DNA from: Streptomyces zhaozhouensis
GTDB lineage: Bacteria > Actinomycetota > Actinomycetes > Streptomycetales > Streptomycetaceae
Assembly (NCBI RefSeq): GCF_900230195.1
Contig: NZ_OCNE01000018.1
Span: 62,001 to 126,000, forward strand
Length of the DNA: 64,000 nt
Direction of reading: 5' to 3'
The notes beneath the pieces were generated by a model that saw only the letters and a list, made by a program, of their open reading frames with translations, made no database searches and was not told the origin of the DNA. Positions 1 through 8,176 of this stretch are shown piece after piece (within the stretch, counting starts at the first letter, position 1; each line of letters begins with the position of its first letter). The position numbers and the translations under genes were made by a program.

Positions 1-1
1 G

Positions 2-316
2 CCCCGGATCAGTCCCGGCAAGACCAGGGAGGGGCTGGCCGGCGCGGTGTTCTTCGCCGCTGTCGCCGGCGCCCTCTCGATGATGTGGCTGATCGACGAC
101 GGCACCTGGTGGCAGGGCGTGCTGCTGGGCCTCGGGGTGGCGATCAGCGCGACGCTGGGCGACCTCGGCGAGTCGATGATCAAGCGGGACCTGGGCATCA
201 AGGACATGGGGTCGCTGCTGCCGGGACACGGCGGGATCATGGACCGGCTGGACTCGTTGCTGCCCACGGCCCCGGTGGTCTGGCTGCTGCTCGCGGTCTT
301 CGTCGGCGTCGAGTAG
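2..316 (+). CDS. cdsA: Phosphatidate cytidylyltransferase, C-terminal part (5' end outside window)
   Basis: Only the last ~104 codons are present and the gene enters from the left edge. CdsA makes CDP-diacylglycerol from phosphatidic acid and CTP at the inner membrane, feeding phospholipid synthesis. The visible part starts with an SPGKTREG motif, typical of the CTP-transferase signature (SPKKTxEG). Two hydrophobic stretches follow, then the family signature with Gly-Asp-Leu-Gly-Glu-Ser and a conserved IKRDLGIKDMGSLLPGHGG stretch, and a final membrane segment ending in VFVGVE. The reading frame is intact to the TAG stop. The call is close to certain; upstream parts cannot be judged. Confidence 0.9.
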   Translation, partial: PRISPGKTREGLAGAVFFAAVAGALSMMWLIDDGTWWQGVLLGLGVAISATLGDLGESMIKRDLGIKDMGSLLPGHGGIMDRLDSLLPTAPVVWLLLAVFVGVE

Positions 317-337
317 CGCCCCCGCCCCCGCGCGCGT

Positions 338-1045
338 TCACCGCTGCGGGGTGAGCCCGGCGTCGTGGACGAGCAGGGCGATCTGCACGCGGTTCCTCAG
401 GTCGAGCTTGGTGAGGATCGCCGAGACATGGGTCTTGACGGTGGCCAGGCCGAGGTGGTGGCGGGCGGCTATCTCGGCGTTGGAGTGTCCGGCACCGACG
501 TCCAGGGCCACGGTGCGCTCGCGCGGCGCGAGGGAGTCGAGCCGCCGGCGTGCCGCGTCCGCGCGGGCGTCGTGCGGCGGCGGCGCGGACACGGCGCGGT
601 CGATCAGCCGGCGGGTGACCTCGGGGGAGAGCACCGGCCTGCCGTCGGCGGCCTGGCGGATGGCGACGACGAGTTCTGCGGGCGGGGTGTCCTTCAGCAG
701 GAACCCGGCCGCGCCCGCGCGCAGGGCCCGCAGCACGTGGCCGTCCGAGTCGAATGTGGTGAGCACGACGACCCGCGCCGCCGGGGCGCGGACGCGCAGG
801 GCCTCGGTGGCGGAGATGCCGTCGACGCCCGGCATCCGGATGTCCATCAGGACGACGTGGGGGCGGTGCCGCACGGTCAACTCGACGGCGCGGGCGCCGT
901 CCTCGGCCTCGGCGACCACCCGCAGATCGGCGGCGCCCCGCAGCATCACCGTCAGTCCGAAGCGCACGACCGGGTCGTCGTCGGCGACGAGCACGTCGAC
1001 GGTCGCGTCGCCCGCCGGGTCGGCACCCGGTGCCTGACTGGTCAT
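338..1045 (-). CDS. Two-component response regulator, NarL/FixJ (LuxR-HTH) family
   Basis: Predicted 235-residue DNA-binding response regulator. The N-terminal receiver domain (about 16-130) has the acidic pocket ADDD near residues 21-24, the phospho-acceptor Asp68 in VVLMDIRMPG, the Thr of VVLTTFD and the conserved Lys in FLLKD. A LuxR-type helix-turn-helix (about 170-225) follows, with SLAPRERTVALDVGAGHSN and the recognition helix GLATVKTHVSAI. The ATG start overlaps the stop of the upstream histidine kinase by 4 nt (ATGA), so the two are translationally coupled. It is probably controlled with the kinase from the divergent region that carries a long palindrome. The signal sensed is unknown. 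Confidence 0.93.
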   Translation of the reverse strand: MTSQAPGADPAGDATVDVLVADDDPVVRFGLTVMLRGAADLRVVAEAEDGARAVELTVRHRPHVVLMDIRMPGVDGISATEALRVRAPAARVVVLTTFDSDGHVLRALRAGAAGFLLKDTPPAELVVAIRQAADGRPVLSPEVTRRLIDRAVSAPPPHDARADAARRRLDSLAPRERTVALDVGAGHSNAEIAARHHLGLATVKTHVSAILTKLDLRNRVQIALLVHDAGLTPQR

Positions 1046-2250
1046 GTCGACCACGGTAGCCGGACGGCCAACCGCCATCCGCCGCCGCCCGTCGGGCCGT
1101 GCCGGAGGTCGCCGCCGACCAGCGCGACCCGTTCGGCCAGCCCGAGCAGCCCGGCCCCCGCGCCGGGCGGCGCCGTCGCGGGCCGCCCCGGGGGGCGCCC
1201 GTTGACGACCTCGGCGCTCAGTCCGGTGCCCGGTTCCGCGGTGCCCGGTTCCGCGGTGCCCGGTTCCGCGGTGATCGTGACGTCGACGGTCGCGGTGGGC
1301 GCGTGCTTGCGGGCGTTGGTCAACCCCTCCTGCACGAAGCGGTAGAGGGTGCGGCCGACCGCCGTGGGCACCGGGTGGGCGCCGGTGGAGACGCCGGCTT
1401 CGTCGCGCAGCCGGACGACGGCGCCGGCGCGGTCGGCCTCCTCGACGAGCTCGGCGATGTCGGTGGCCTCCGGGAGCGGCACGTCGCCCTCCGGGGCGCG
1501 CAGCACCGCGATGACCTCCCGCAGGTCCCGCAGCGCGCGGTGGGCGTTCTCCCGGATCAGCTCGGCGGCCCGCCGCGTCTCCTCGGCGGTGGCCTCGCGG
1601 TGGTAGGCCAACGCGCCCGCGTTGACGGTGAGCAGCGACAGCCGGTGGCCGAGGACGTCGTGCATCTCCCGTGCCAGAGCCTCGCGGGCCTCGTGGCGGG
1701 CGTGCTCGGTGCGCAGCCGCGCCTCGGTCTCGGCGGCGCGGGCCCGTGCGCGCAGCGCGGCGATGAGCCGGCGGTGGCTGCGCACCAGCAGCCCCCACCC
1801 GACGACGGCGACATGCACGGTCACGATCCAGGTCAGGAACATCCAGGCGGACAGCAGGGGGTTCGGCCGCAGCACCTGGTAGACGCCGTGCGCGAGGACG
1901 CTGGCCACGGCGAGCGGCAGGGTCTCGCGCGCCGTCCGGTGCACGGCCACGGTGAAGAGCACGGCCAGCGCGGCGGCCGAGGTGGTCTCGAAGACCGCGG
2001 TCGACGCGATCAGGACGACGCCGAGCACCAGCGGGGCGCGGCGCCGCCACCACAGCGCGAGAGCGCCGAACACCCCGGCGACGGCGTCGAGGTCCATCAC
2101 CCAGCGGGGCTCCGTCGGCGCGATGTCCCGCCGCAGCACCGTCACCGCGACCCCGACCGCGACGGTCAGGACGAACAGCCCGCCGTCGGCCAGCCGGTCA
2201 CGGGTCGCCCGGTGCGCGTTCTCATCCCCTCGCTCTTCCCCTCGGTCCAC
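1042..2250 (-). CDS. Sensor histidine kinase (HisKA_3 / DesK-type)
   Basis: Predicted 402-residue membrane kinase partnering the response regulator that it overlaps by 4 nt. About five hydrophobic segments fill the first ~170 residues. A dimerisation helix with the phospho-acceptor His in REMHDVLGHRLSLL, an N-box FVQEGLTNARKHAP and a G-box GAGLLGLAERV follow. There is no large extracytoplasmic sensor loop, so the signal is probably read in or near the membrane. A GTG start at 2250 is chosen because it opens the hydrophobic N-terminus without an antisense extension; an internal ATG at about 2098 is possible. A 15-nt tandem repeat inserts AEPGT three times in the ATP-binding domain. Confidence 0.88.
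   Translation of the reverse strand: MDRGEERGDENAHRATRDRLADGGLFVLTVAVGVAVTVLRRDIAPTEPRWVMDLDAVAGVFGALALWWRRRAPLVLGVVLIASTAVFETTSAAALAVLFTVAVHRTARETLPLAVASVLAHGVYQVLRPNPLLSAWMFLTWIVTVHVAVVGWGLLVRSHRRLIAALRARARAAETEARLRTEHARHEAREALAREMHDVLGHRLSLLTVNAGALAYHREATAEETRRAAELIRENAHRALRDLREVIAVLRAPEGDVPLPEATDIAELVEEADRAGAVVRLRDEAGVSTGAHPVPTAVGRTLYRFVQEGLTNARKHAPTATVDVTITAEPGTAEPGTAEPGTGLSAEVVNGRPPGRPATAPPGAGAGLLGLAERVALVGGDLRHGPTGGGGWRLAVRLPWST
1225..1269. repeat. Three perfect 15-nt tandem repeats inside the histidine kinase gene
   Basis: The unit GGTGCCCGGTTCCGC is repeated three times without mismatch. On the coding strand it encodes three copies of AEPGT, in a loop of the HATPase domain between the N-box and G-box. 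The length is a multiple of three, so copy-number change would preserve the frame. Confidence 0.9.
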
Positions 2251-2291
2251 GACCGCGACCCTAGGCGGCGGCGACGCGCCGCCACCTCCCC

Positions 2292-2321
2292 CCGAAGTCG
2301 GAGCCCCGGCTCCGACTTCGG
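2292..2321. promoter_or_regulatory. 30-nt near-perfect palindrome, candidate response-regulator operator
   Basis: Two 14-nt arms (CCGAAGTCGGAGCC and its exact reverse complement) are separated by CC. It lies 41 bp upstream of the kinase start and about 85 bp upstream of the divergent S33 peptidase. In this divergent promoter region it is more likely a dimeric binding site than a terminator. The natural candidate ligand is the neighbouring LuxR-type response regulator (inference). Confidence 0.6.
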
Positions 2322-2406
2322 TCGGCGACCCGAGACCGCCGGCGGATCCGGGCCGGTGCCGCGCGGTCCTAGCGTCGGCGGGCACCACGACCCGAGTCAC
2401 CCGTCG

Positions 2407-3978
2407 TTGAGGAGAACTCCGTGCTTCGTTCGCGTTCGAGACGGCGTCATCGCGGCCGCCACACTGCTGCTGGCGGGCGCCTGCGCGACGACGGACCAGG
2501 ACGCCCCGCCCGGGGAGTCGCCGCCGGATCTGTCCGAGTTCCACGAGCAGTCCGTCGCGTTCGAGCCGTGCGCGCCCTACGCGACGACCGCCGCGGACGA
2601 GGAGCTGTTCGCCGACGAGCGCCTGGAGTGCGCCCGGGTGCGCGTGCCGTGGGACTACGACGACCCGGAGGGGGCGAGCGGCGAGATCGCCCTGCTGCGG
2701 ATCCCGGCCAGCGGGGAGAAGATCGGCTCGCTGCTGGTCAACCCGGGCGGTCCCGGGGGTTCCGGGATGAACCTGGTCGCCGCGATGGCCGCCTCGAACC
2801 CCCTGTGGACGGAGGGGACGATCGGCCAGCGGTTCGACGTGGTCGGCTTCGATCCGAGGGGGGCGGGGGCCTCGCTGCCCCGGGTGGACTGCTTCACCGA
2901 CGAGGAGCAGGACCGCGGCGAGGGCTTCGACGACGGTCTTGAGGTCGACACCGTGCCCGACGCGGAGACGGCGGCCGAGGTCGCGCGGCGGTGCGCGGAG
3001 GGCGCGGGCGGGGACGGGGCGCTGGCCGGCGTCAGCACCCGGGAGATCGCGCGGGACATGGACGTGCTGCGCGCGGCGCTGGGCGACGAGAAGCTGACCT
3101 ACCTCGGCTACAGCTACGGAACGGAGCTGGGCGCGGTCTACGCGGAGGCGTTCCCCGAGCGGGTGCGGGCGATGGTGCTGGACGGCGCCGTCGACCCGGC
3201 GAAGAGCGCGGACGAGCTGTTGATCGCCCAGGCGGCCGCGGGGCAGGAGGGCTTCGACCGGCTGGTGGAGGAGTGCGCCGCCGAGGCGGACTGCCCGCTG
3301 GGCACCGATCCTGCCCGCGGGACCGAGGAGTTCCAGGCGCTGACGCGTCCGCTGCGCGAGGAGCCGGCGCCCACCGCCGACGGGCGCGGGCTGGGGTACG
3401 ACCTGGCGATCACCGGCACGCTGGCCGGACTGCGGAGCGAGTCGCTGCGGGCCCAGCTCGTCGAGGCGCTCGCCGAGCTGGCCGAGGGGCGGGGCGACGG
3501 GCTGCTCGCGTTGAGTGACCTGATCAACGACCGGGGCCCGGACGGGCGTTACCGCGGCACGATGGGGGCCTTCACGGCCGTGCGGTGCATGGACTGGCCG
3601 CGCCGGACGCCGGAGGAGCTGGCCGAGCGGGGACGCCTGGTGCGGGAGGCCGCCCCGATGCTCGACGACGGCCGGCCGGTGGGGGAGCGCCACCACGTGT
3701 GCGAGGCGTGGCCGGCGCCGCCGACGCGGTCAGGACCCTATGTCTCGGGCGACGTCGACCTGCCGCCGACGCTGACCGTGTCGGTCACCGGGGACGTGGC
3801 CACCCCGCACCAGGGCGGGGTCAACCTGGCGCGGGCCCTGGGCGGGAGCCTGCTGACCGTGGAGGGCGCGCAGCACGGCGCGGCGCTGACCAGGCCCCAC
3901 GCGTGCATCGACGCGATCGTCGTCGACTACCTGGTCGGTCTGGAGACCCCGCCCGACGGCGCGCGCTGCGCGCTGTAG
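2407..3978 (+). CDS. Secreted alpha/beta-hydrolase, S33 tripeptidyl aminopeptidase-like lipoprotein
   Basis: About 523 residues from an in-frame TTG at 2407. A hydrophobic stretch ends in the lipobox LAGAC, followed by a mature S33 peptidase. The oxyanion region is NPGGPGGSG. The nucleophile is in GYSYGTELG, the Asp is near TVSVTGDVATP and the His is in EGAQHGA of a TAP-like C-terminal domain. Such enzymes release tripeptides or short peptides outside the cell, as in the Streptomyces Slp/Tap group. The start is problematic: a strong GAGGAG site sits before GTG 2421, which opens MLRSRSRRR in another frame. One extra base between about 2430 and 2448 would join that start to the lipobox. The 5' end may therefore be frameshifted. 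Confidence 0.8.
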   Translation: MRRTPCFVRVRDGVIAAATLLLAGACATTDQDAPPGESPPDLSEFHEQSVAFEPCAPYATTAADEELFADERLECARVRVPWDYDDPEGASGEIALLRIPASGEKIGSLLVNPGGPGGSGMNLVAAMAASNPLWTEGTIGQRFDVVGFDPRGAGASLPRVDCFTDEEQDRGEGFDDGLEVDTVPDAETAAEVARRCAEGAGGDGALAGVSTREIARDMDVLRAALGDEKLTYLGYSYGTELGAVYAEAFPERVRAMVLDGAVDPAKSADELLIAQAAAGQEGFDRLVEECAAEADCPLGTDPARGTEEFQALTRPLREEPAPTADGRGLGYDLAITGTLAGLRSESLRAQLVEALAELAEGRGDGLLALSDLINDRGPDGRYRGTMGAFTAVRCMDWPRRTPEELAERGRLVREAAPMLDDGRPVGERHHVCEAWPAPPTRSGPYVSGDVDLPPTLTVSVTGDVATPHQGGVNLARALGGSLLTVEGAQHGAALTRPHACIDAIVVDYLVGLETPPDGARCAL

Positions 3979-3980
3979 CC

Positions 3981-4015
3981 GACGGGGTGCGGCACCGGCG
4001 GTGCCGCACCCCGTC
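3981..4015 (+). terminator. Strong hairpin terminator after the S33 peptidase gene
   Basis: A perfect 16-bp stem (GACGGGGTGCGGCACC with its reverse complement) closes a GGC loop, starting 3 nt after the stop codon. There is no T-tract, as is usual in high-GC actinomycetes. Confidence 0.8.
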
Positions 4016-4062
4016 CCGGGCGTGGCGCACGGGTGTCCGGCAGCGTGCCACAATCGACTGTT

Positions 4063-5184
4063 GTGTCTAGTCTTCCCCTTGTCTTCGATGCCCCCAAGCG
4101 CGGCCTCCCGCCGCGCCATCTGGCGGACCTGTCCTCGGACGAGCGCGCCGCGGCCGTCGCCGAGCTGGGGGAGAAGCCCTTCCGGGCCAAGCAGCTTTCC
4201 CACCACTACTTCTCCCGGCTGACCGTCGCCCCGGAGGAGATGACCGACATCCCGGCCGCCTCCCGGAAGCGGCTGGTGGACGCGCTGATGCCGCCGCTGC
4301 TCACCGAGGTCCGCGCGCTGGCGTGCGACGACGGCGCGACGCGCAAGACGCTGTGGCGCGCGCACGACGGCACGCTGCTGGAGAGCGTGCTGATGCGCTA
4401 CCCGGACCGCGCCACGCTGTGCATCTCCAGCCAGGCGGGCTGCGGGATGGCGTGCCCGTTCTGCGCGACGGGCCAGGCGGGTCTGGACCGCAACCTCTCG
4501 ACGGCCGAGATCGTCGACCAGGTGCGCTCGGCCGCCGCCGTGATGCGGGACGGGCTGATGGTCGACGAGGCGGGGGCCCCGAGCCCGGGGCGGCTGTCCA
4601 ACATCGTCTTCATGGGCATGGGCGAACCGCTGGCGAACCTGGCCCGCGTGATACGCGCGGTGCGGCGGATCACCGACCCGGCGCCGGCGGGGCTCGGCAT
4701 CTCGCAGCGGTCGGTGACGGTCTCCACGGTGGGTCTCGCGCCGGCGATCCGGAAGCTGGCGGACGAGCGGATGCAGGTGCGGCTCGCGGTGTCGCTGCAC
4801 ACCCCGGACGACGAGCTGCGGGACACCCTGGTCCCGGTCAACAACCGGTGGCCGGTGTCGGAGGTGCTGGACGCGGCGCGGTACTACGCGGACACCTCGG
4901 GCCGCCGGGTGTCGATCGAGTACGCGCTGATCCGGGACGTGAACGACCAGCCGTGGCGGGCCGAGCTGCTGGCGAAGCGGCTGCGGAAGCACCTGGGGCA
5001 GCTGGTCCACGTCAACGTGATCCCGTTGAACCCGACGCCCGGCTCCCAGTGGGACGCCTCCCCGAAGCCGGTGGAGCGGGAGTTCGTGCGGCTGGTCAAC
5101 GCGGGCGGCGTGGCCTGCACGGTGCGCGACACCCGGGGGCAGGAGATCGCCGCCGCCTGCGGCCAGCTCGCCGCCGAGGGCTGA
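4063..5184 (+). CDS. rlmN: 23S rRNA (adenine2503-C2)/tRNA A37 methyltransferase, radical SAM
   Basis: A 373-residue radical-SAM methylase that modifies A2503 of 23S rRNA and A37 of some tRNAs. The cluster cysteines are C127, C131 and C134 in CGMACPFCATG. The preceding Cys120 (LCISSQ) and the C-terminal Cys352 (ACTVRDTRG) match the two catalytic cysteines of RlmN. MGMGEP is the SAM-contact motif. GTG 4063 is chosen because the protein then opens MSSLPLVFDAPKRG, like Streptomyces homologues as remembered. GTG 4033 and GTG 4045 are alternatives. No ribosome site precedes 4063; a CACAAT hexamer 9 nt upstream suggests a leaderless mRNA (weak). Confidence 0.93.
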   Translation: MSSLPLVFDAPKRGLPPRHLADLSSDERAAAVAELGEKPFRAKQLSHHYFSRLTVAPEEMTDIPAASRKRLVDALMPPLLTEVRALACDDGATRKTLWRAHDGTLLESVLMRYPDRATLCISSQAGCGMACPFCATGQAGLDRNLSTAEIVDQVRSAAAVMRDGLMVDEAGAPSPGRLSNIVFMGMGEPLANLARVIRAVRRITDPAPAGLGISQRSVTVSTVGLAPAIRKLADERMQVRLAVSLHTPDDELRDTLVPVNNRWPVSEVLDAARYYADTSGRRVSIEYALIRDVNDQPWRAELLAKRLRKHLGQLVHVNVIPLNPTPGSQWDASPKPVEREFVRLVNAGGVACTVRDTRGQEIAAACGQLAAEG

Positions 5185-5292
5185 GCCCGCCGGGACCCGG
5201 TGCGCGCGCCGGTCCGCCGGGTCGGCGCGTGGCACGTGCTGTTATCGTGGGCGTTCGAACATGTGTGTATCGACCGCGCGCTCCGGCGCGCG

Positions 5293-5389
5293 GAATCCGA
5301 CAGGGGAGCGCTCGCAGCGCTGAGAGTGCGGCACCGGCCGCAGACCCTCGAACCTCGCCCAGGTCATGCTGGGTAGGAAGTTCGGACCT
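5293..5389 (+). ncRNA. TPP riboswitch (THI element) controlling thiBPQ
   Basis: The conserved aptamer blocks appear in order: ACAGGGGAGC, GCTGAGAGTGCGG, CCGCAGACCCTCGAACCT and CATGCTGGGTAGGAAG. P1 can form between TCCGA at 5296-5300 and TCGGA at 5382-5386. The aptamer lies 45-50 nt before the ATG of a thiamine-type binding protein, the expected target. In high-GC bacteria such elements usually act on translation initiation (family knowledge). When thiamine pyrophosphate binds, the transporter operon should be shut off. Confidence 0.93.
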
Positions 5390-5433
5390 CCTCTCGTGCT
5401 GCCCGCGTCCGCCCGCGCGTAGAAAGCGACGTC

Positions 5434-6516
5434 ATGCAGCGCAGCAGCATCCACCGGGCCACGGCCGCCCTGCTCGTCCTCGGACTCGGCGCGCTCACCG
5501 CCTGCGGTTCCGACGGTGGCGGTGACGAGGGCGAGGGCTCGGGCGGCGACGAGGTGGTGCTGGTCACCCACGAGTCGTTCCTGGTCTCCGACGCCGTGCT
5601 GGAGCGGTTCACCGAGGAGACCGGCCACCGCGTGAAGCTGCTGCGCGCCGGCGACGCGGGCGTGGTCGTCAACCAGGCGGTGCTCTCCGCCGGCAACCCG
5701 CAGGGCGACGTGCTCTTCGGCGTGGACAACACCCTGCTCTCCCGCGCCCTGGAGGCCGGGATCTTCACCCCGCACGAGGCGGCGGGGCTGGAACACGTCC
5801 CGGCCGAGCTCCGGTTGGACGACGAGAAGCACCGGGTCACCCCGGTCGACACGGGCGACATCTGCGTCAACTACGACCGCGCCTGGTTCGAGGAGCACGA
5901 CCTCGCCCCGCCGCGCACCCTTCAGGACCTGGCCGACCCGGCCTACGCCGACCTGCTGGTGGTGCAGAACGCGGCCACCTCCTCGCCGGGGCTCGGCTTC
6001 CTGCTCGCCACCGTCGCCGCCTTCGGCGAGGACGGCTGGGGCCCGTACTGGGAGTCGCTGCGGGAGAACGGCGTCGAGGTGGTCGAGGGCTGGGAGCAGG
6101 CGTACAACGAACGCTTCTCCGGCGCCGGCCAGGGCGGCGACCGGCCGCTGGTCGTCTCCTACGCCAGCAGCCCGCCGGCCGGCGTGGTCTACGGCGGCGA
6201 CGAGCGGCCCGAGGAGGCGCCGACCGGGGTGGCGACGGAGACCTGCTTCCGGCAGGTCGAGTTCGCCGGGCTGCTGGAGGGCGCGGCCAACGAGGAGGGC
6301 GGCCGGGCGCTGCTGGACTTCCTGCTGGGGCTGCCGTTCCAGGAGGACATGCCGCTGAGCATGTTCGTGCGGCCGGCGCGTGAGGACGCGGCGCTGCCGG
6401 AGGAGTTCACCCGGTATGCCGAGCCCGTGGACGAGGTCCACGAGGTGGCGCCCGAGGAGATCGCCGCGCACCGGGACGAGTGGATCGACGAGTGGACCGA
6501 CCTGGTCGTCAGGTGA
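5434..6516 (+). CDS. thiB: Thiamine ABC transporter substrate-binding lipoprotein
   Basis: A 360-residue lipoprotein with signal peptide and lipobox LTAC (Cys24), followed by a Gly/Glu-rich linker. The body is a ThiB/TbpA-type periplasmic-binding fold: VVLVTHESF at the mature N-terminus, then GDVLFGVDNTLLSRAL and VTPVDTGDICVNYD. It captures thiamine and its phosphates outside the membrane. It is first in an operon with the permease (overlap GTGA) and the ATPase. Placement directly below a TPP riboswitch independently supports the substrate. Confidence 0.93.
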   Translation: MQRSSIHRATAALLVLGLGALTACGSDGGGDEGEGSGGDEVVLVTHESFLVSDAVLERFTEETGHRVKLLRAGDAGVVVNQAVLSAGNPQGDVLFGVDNTLLSRALEAGIFTPHEAAGLEHVPAELRLDDEKHRVTPVDTGDICVNYDRAWFEEHDLAPPRTLQDLADPAYADLLVVQNAATSSPGLGFLLATVAAFGEDGWGPYWESLRENGVEVVEGWEQAYNERFSGAGQGGDRPLVVSYASSPPAGVVYGGDERPEEAPTGVATETCFRQVEFAGLLEGAANEEGGRALLDFLLGLPFQEDMPLSMFVRPAREDAALPEEFTRYAEPVDEVHEVAPEEIAAHRDEWIDEWTDLVVR

Positions 6517-8153
6517 CGCGCTCCGCCCTGGTCAGGGGCGCGCTGCTGGCGGCGCCCCTGCTGTTCTTCGTCGTCTTCTTCGGCTATCCGGTGACCGCGA
6601 TCGTCGGGCGTGGACTGCGGGAGGACGGCGGCTGGCAGTGGGACCGGCTGACGGAGGTGGTGGGGGACCCCGGCACGCTGCGGGTGCTGTGGTTCACCTG
6701 CTGGCAGGCGGCGGCCTCCACCGTGTTGACGCTGGTGCTGGCGCTGCCGGCCGCCTATGTCTTCGCGCGGCTGCGGTTCCCCGGCCGCCGGGTGCTGCAC
6801 GCCGCCGTGACCGTGCCGTTCGTGCTGCCGACCGTGGTGACGGGTGCGGCGTTCCTGGCCCTGGTGGGGCGGGGCGGGGTGCTGGACGACGCGTTCGGCG
6901 TGCGGCTGGACGACGGGGTGTGGGCGATCCTGCTGGCGCACGTCTTCTTCAACTACGCGGTCGTGGTGCGCACGGTCGGCGGGCTGTGGGCGCAGTTGGA
7001 CCCGCGGCAGGAGGAGGCGGCGCGGGTGCTGGGCGCCGGGCGGCTGGCCGCGTGGCGGCGGGTGACGCTGCCGGCGTTGACGCCCTCGGTGGCGGCGGCG
7101 GCGCTCATGGTCTTCCTCTTCACCTTCACCTCGTTCGGGGTGATCCAGATCCTGGGCACGCCGGACCGGGCGACGCTGGAGGTGGAGATCTACCGGCAGA
7201 CGGCGCAGCTGCTGCGGCTGGACACGGCCGCCGTGCTCACGTTGGTCCAACTGACGGCCGTGGTCGCGCTGTTGGTGACACACCGGCTGGTGACGCGGCG
7301 GCGGGTTGGCGCGCTGCGGCTGGTCGACCCCGCGGGCACGGCGCGTCCGCCGCGCGGTTGGGCGCAGTGGACGGCGCTGGGCGGGGTGCTGGCGACCGTG
7401 GCGCTGCTGCTCGCGCTGCCGCTCGGCGTGCTGGTGGAACGGTCGTTGGCCGGCCCGGACGGCTACGGGCTGCACCACTACCGGGCGTTGGCGCACGCCG
7501 ACGGGACGTTTCTGGTGGCGCCGGCGGAGGCGGTGGGGAACTCGCTGCGGTTCGCCGCCGCGGCGACGGCGATCGCGCTGCTGGTCGGCGGCTGCGCGGC
7601 CGTCGCGCTGACCCGGCGGGCCGGGCGGCTGACCAGGGGGTTCGACGCGCTGCTGATGCTGCCGCTCGGCACCTCCGCGGTGACCGTCGGCTTCGGCTTC
7701 CTGATCGCGCTGGACGAGCCGCCGCTGGATCTGCGGTCGTCGTGGGTCCTGGTGCCGTTGGCCCAGGCGCTGGTGGGCGTGCCGTTCGTGGTGCGGGTGC
7801 TGGTGCCGGTGCTGGGCGCGGTGGACGAGCGGCTGCGGGAGGCGGCGGCCGTGCTGGGGGCCTCGCCGTGGCGGGCCTGGCGCGCGGTGGACCTGCCGCT
7901 GGTGTGGCGATCCGCGCTGGTGGCCGGCGGCTTCGCGTTCGCCGTCTCGCTGGGCGAGTTCGGCGCCACCGTCTTTCTCGCGCGGCCCGACGAGCCGACG
8001 CTGCCGGTCGCGGTCGCCCGGCTGCTGGGGCGCGCGGGGGCGGAGAACTACGGGCAGGCGATGGCGCTGAGTGTGGTGCTGATGCTGGTCTGCACGGTGA
8101 CCCTGCTGTCGCTGGAACGGCTGGCGCCGAGTCGTTCCGCCGGGACCTTCTGA
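6513..8153 (+). CDS. thiP: Thiamine ABC transporter permease (fused two-domain)
   Basis: A 546-residue inner-membrane protein with two binding-protein-dependent permease modules in one chain, as in ThiP. Each module carries an EAA-type loop (EEAARVLGAGRLAAWRRVTLP near residue 165-185 and REAAAVLGASPWRAWRAVDLP near 445-465). GTG 6513 is chosen because it overlaps the thiB stop as GTGA and opens a short tail before the first membrane segment. It forms the transmembrane path for thiamine, with ThiB delivering and ThiQ energising. Confidence 0.93.
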   Translation: MTRSALVRGALLAAPLLFFVVFFGYPVTAIVGRGLREDGGWQWDRLTEVVGDPGTLRVLWFTCWQAAASTVLTLVLALPAAYVFARLRFPGRRVLHAAVTVPFVLPTVVTGAAFLALVGRGGVLDDAFGVRLDDGVWAILLAHVFFNYAVVVRTVGGLWAQLDPRQEEAARVLGAGRLAAWRRVTLPALTPSVAAAALMVFLFTFTSFGVIQILGTPDRATLEVEIYRQTAQLLRLDTAAVLTLVQLTAVVALLVTHRLVTRRRVGALRLVDPAGTARPPRGWAQWTALGGVLATVALLLALPLGVLVERSLAGPDGYGLHHYRALAHADGTFLVAPAEAVGNSLRFAAAATAIALLVGGCAAVALTRRAGRLTRGFDALLMLPLGTSAVTVGFGFLIALDEPPLDLRSSWVLVPLAQALVGVPFVVRVLVPVLGAVDERLREAAAVLGASPWRAWRAVDLPLVWRSALVAGGFAFAVSLGEFGATVFLARPDEPTLPVAVARLLGRAGAENYGQAMALSVVLMLVCTVTLLSLERLAPSRSAGTF

Positions 8154-8176
8154 CGCGGTGGGAGACGGAGAACGGG

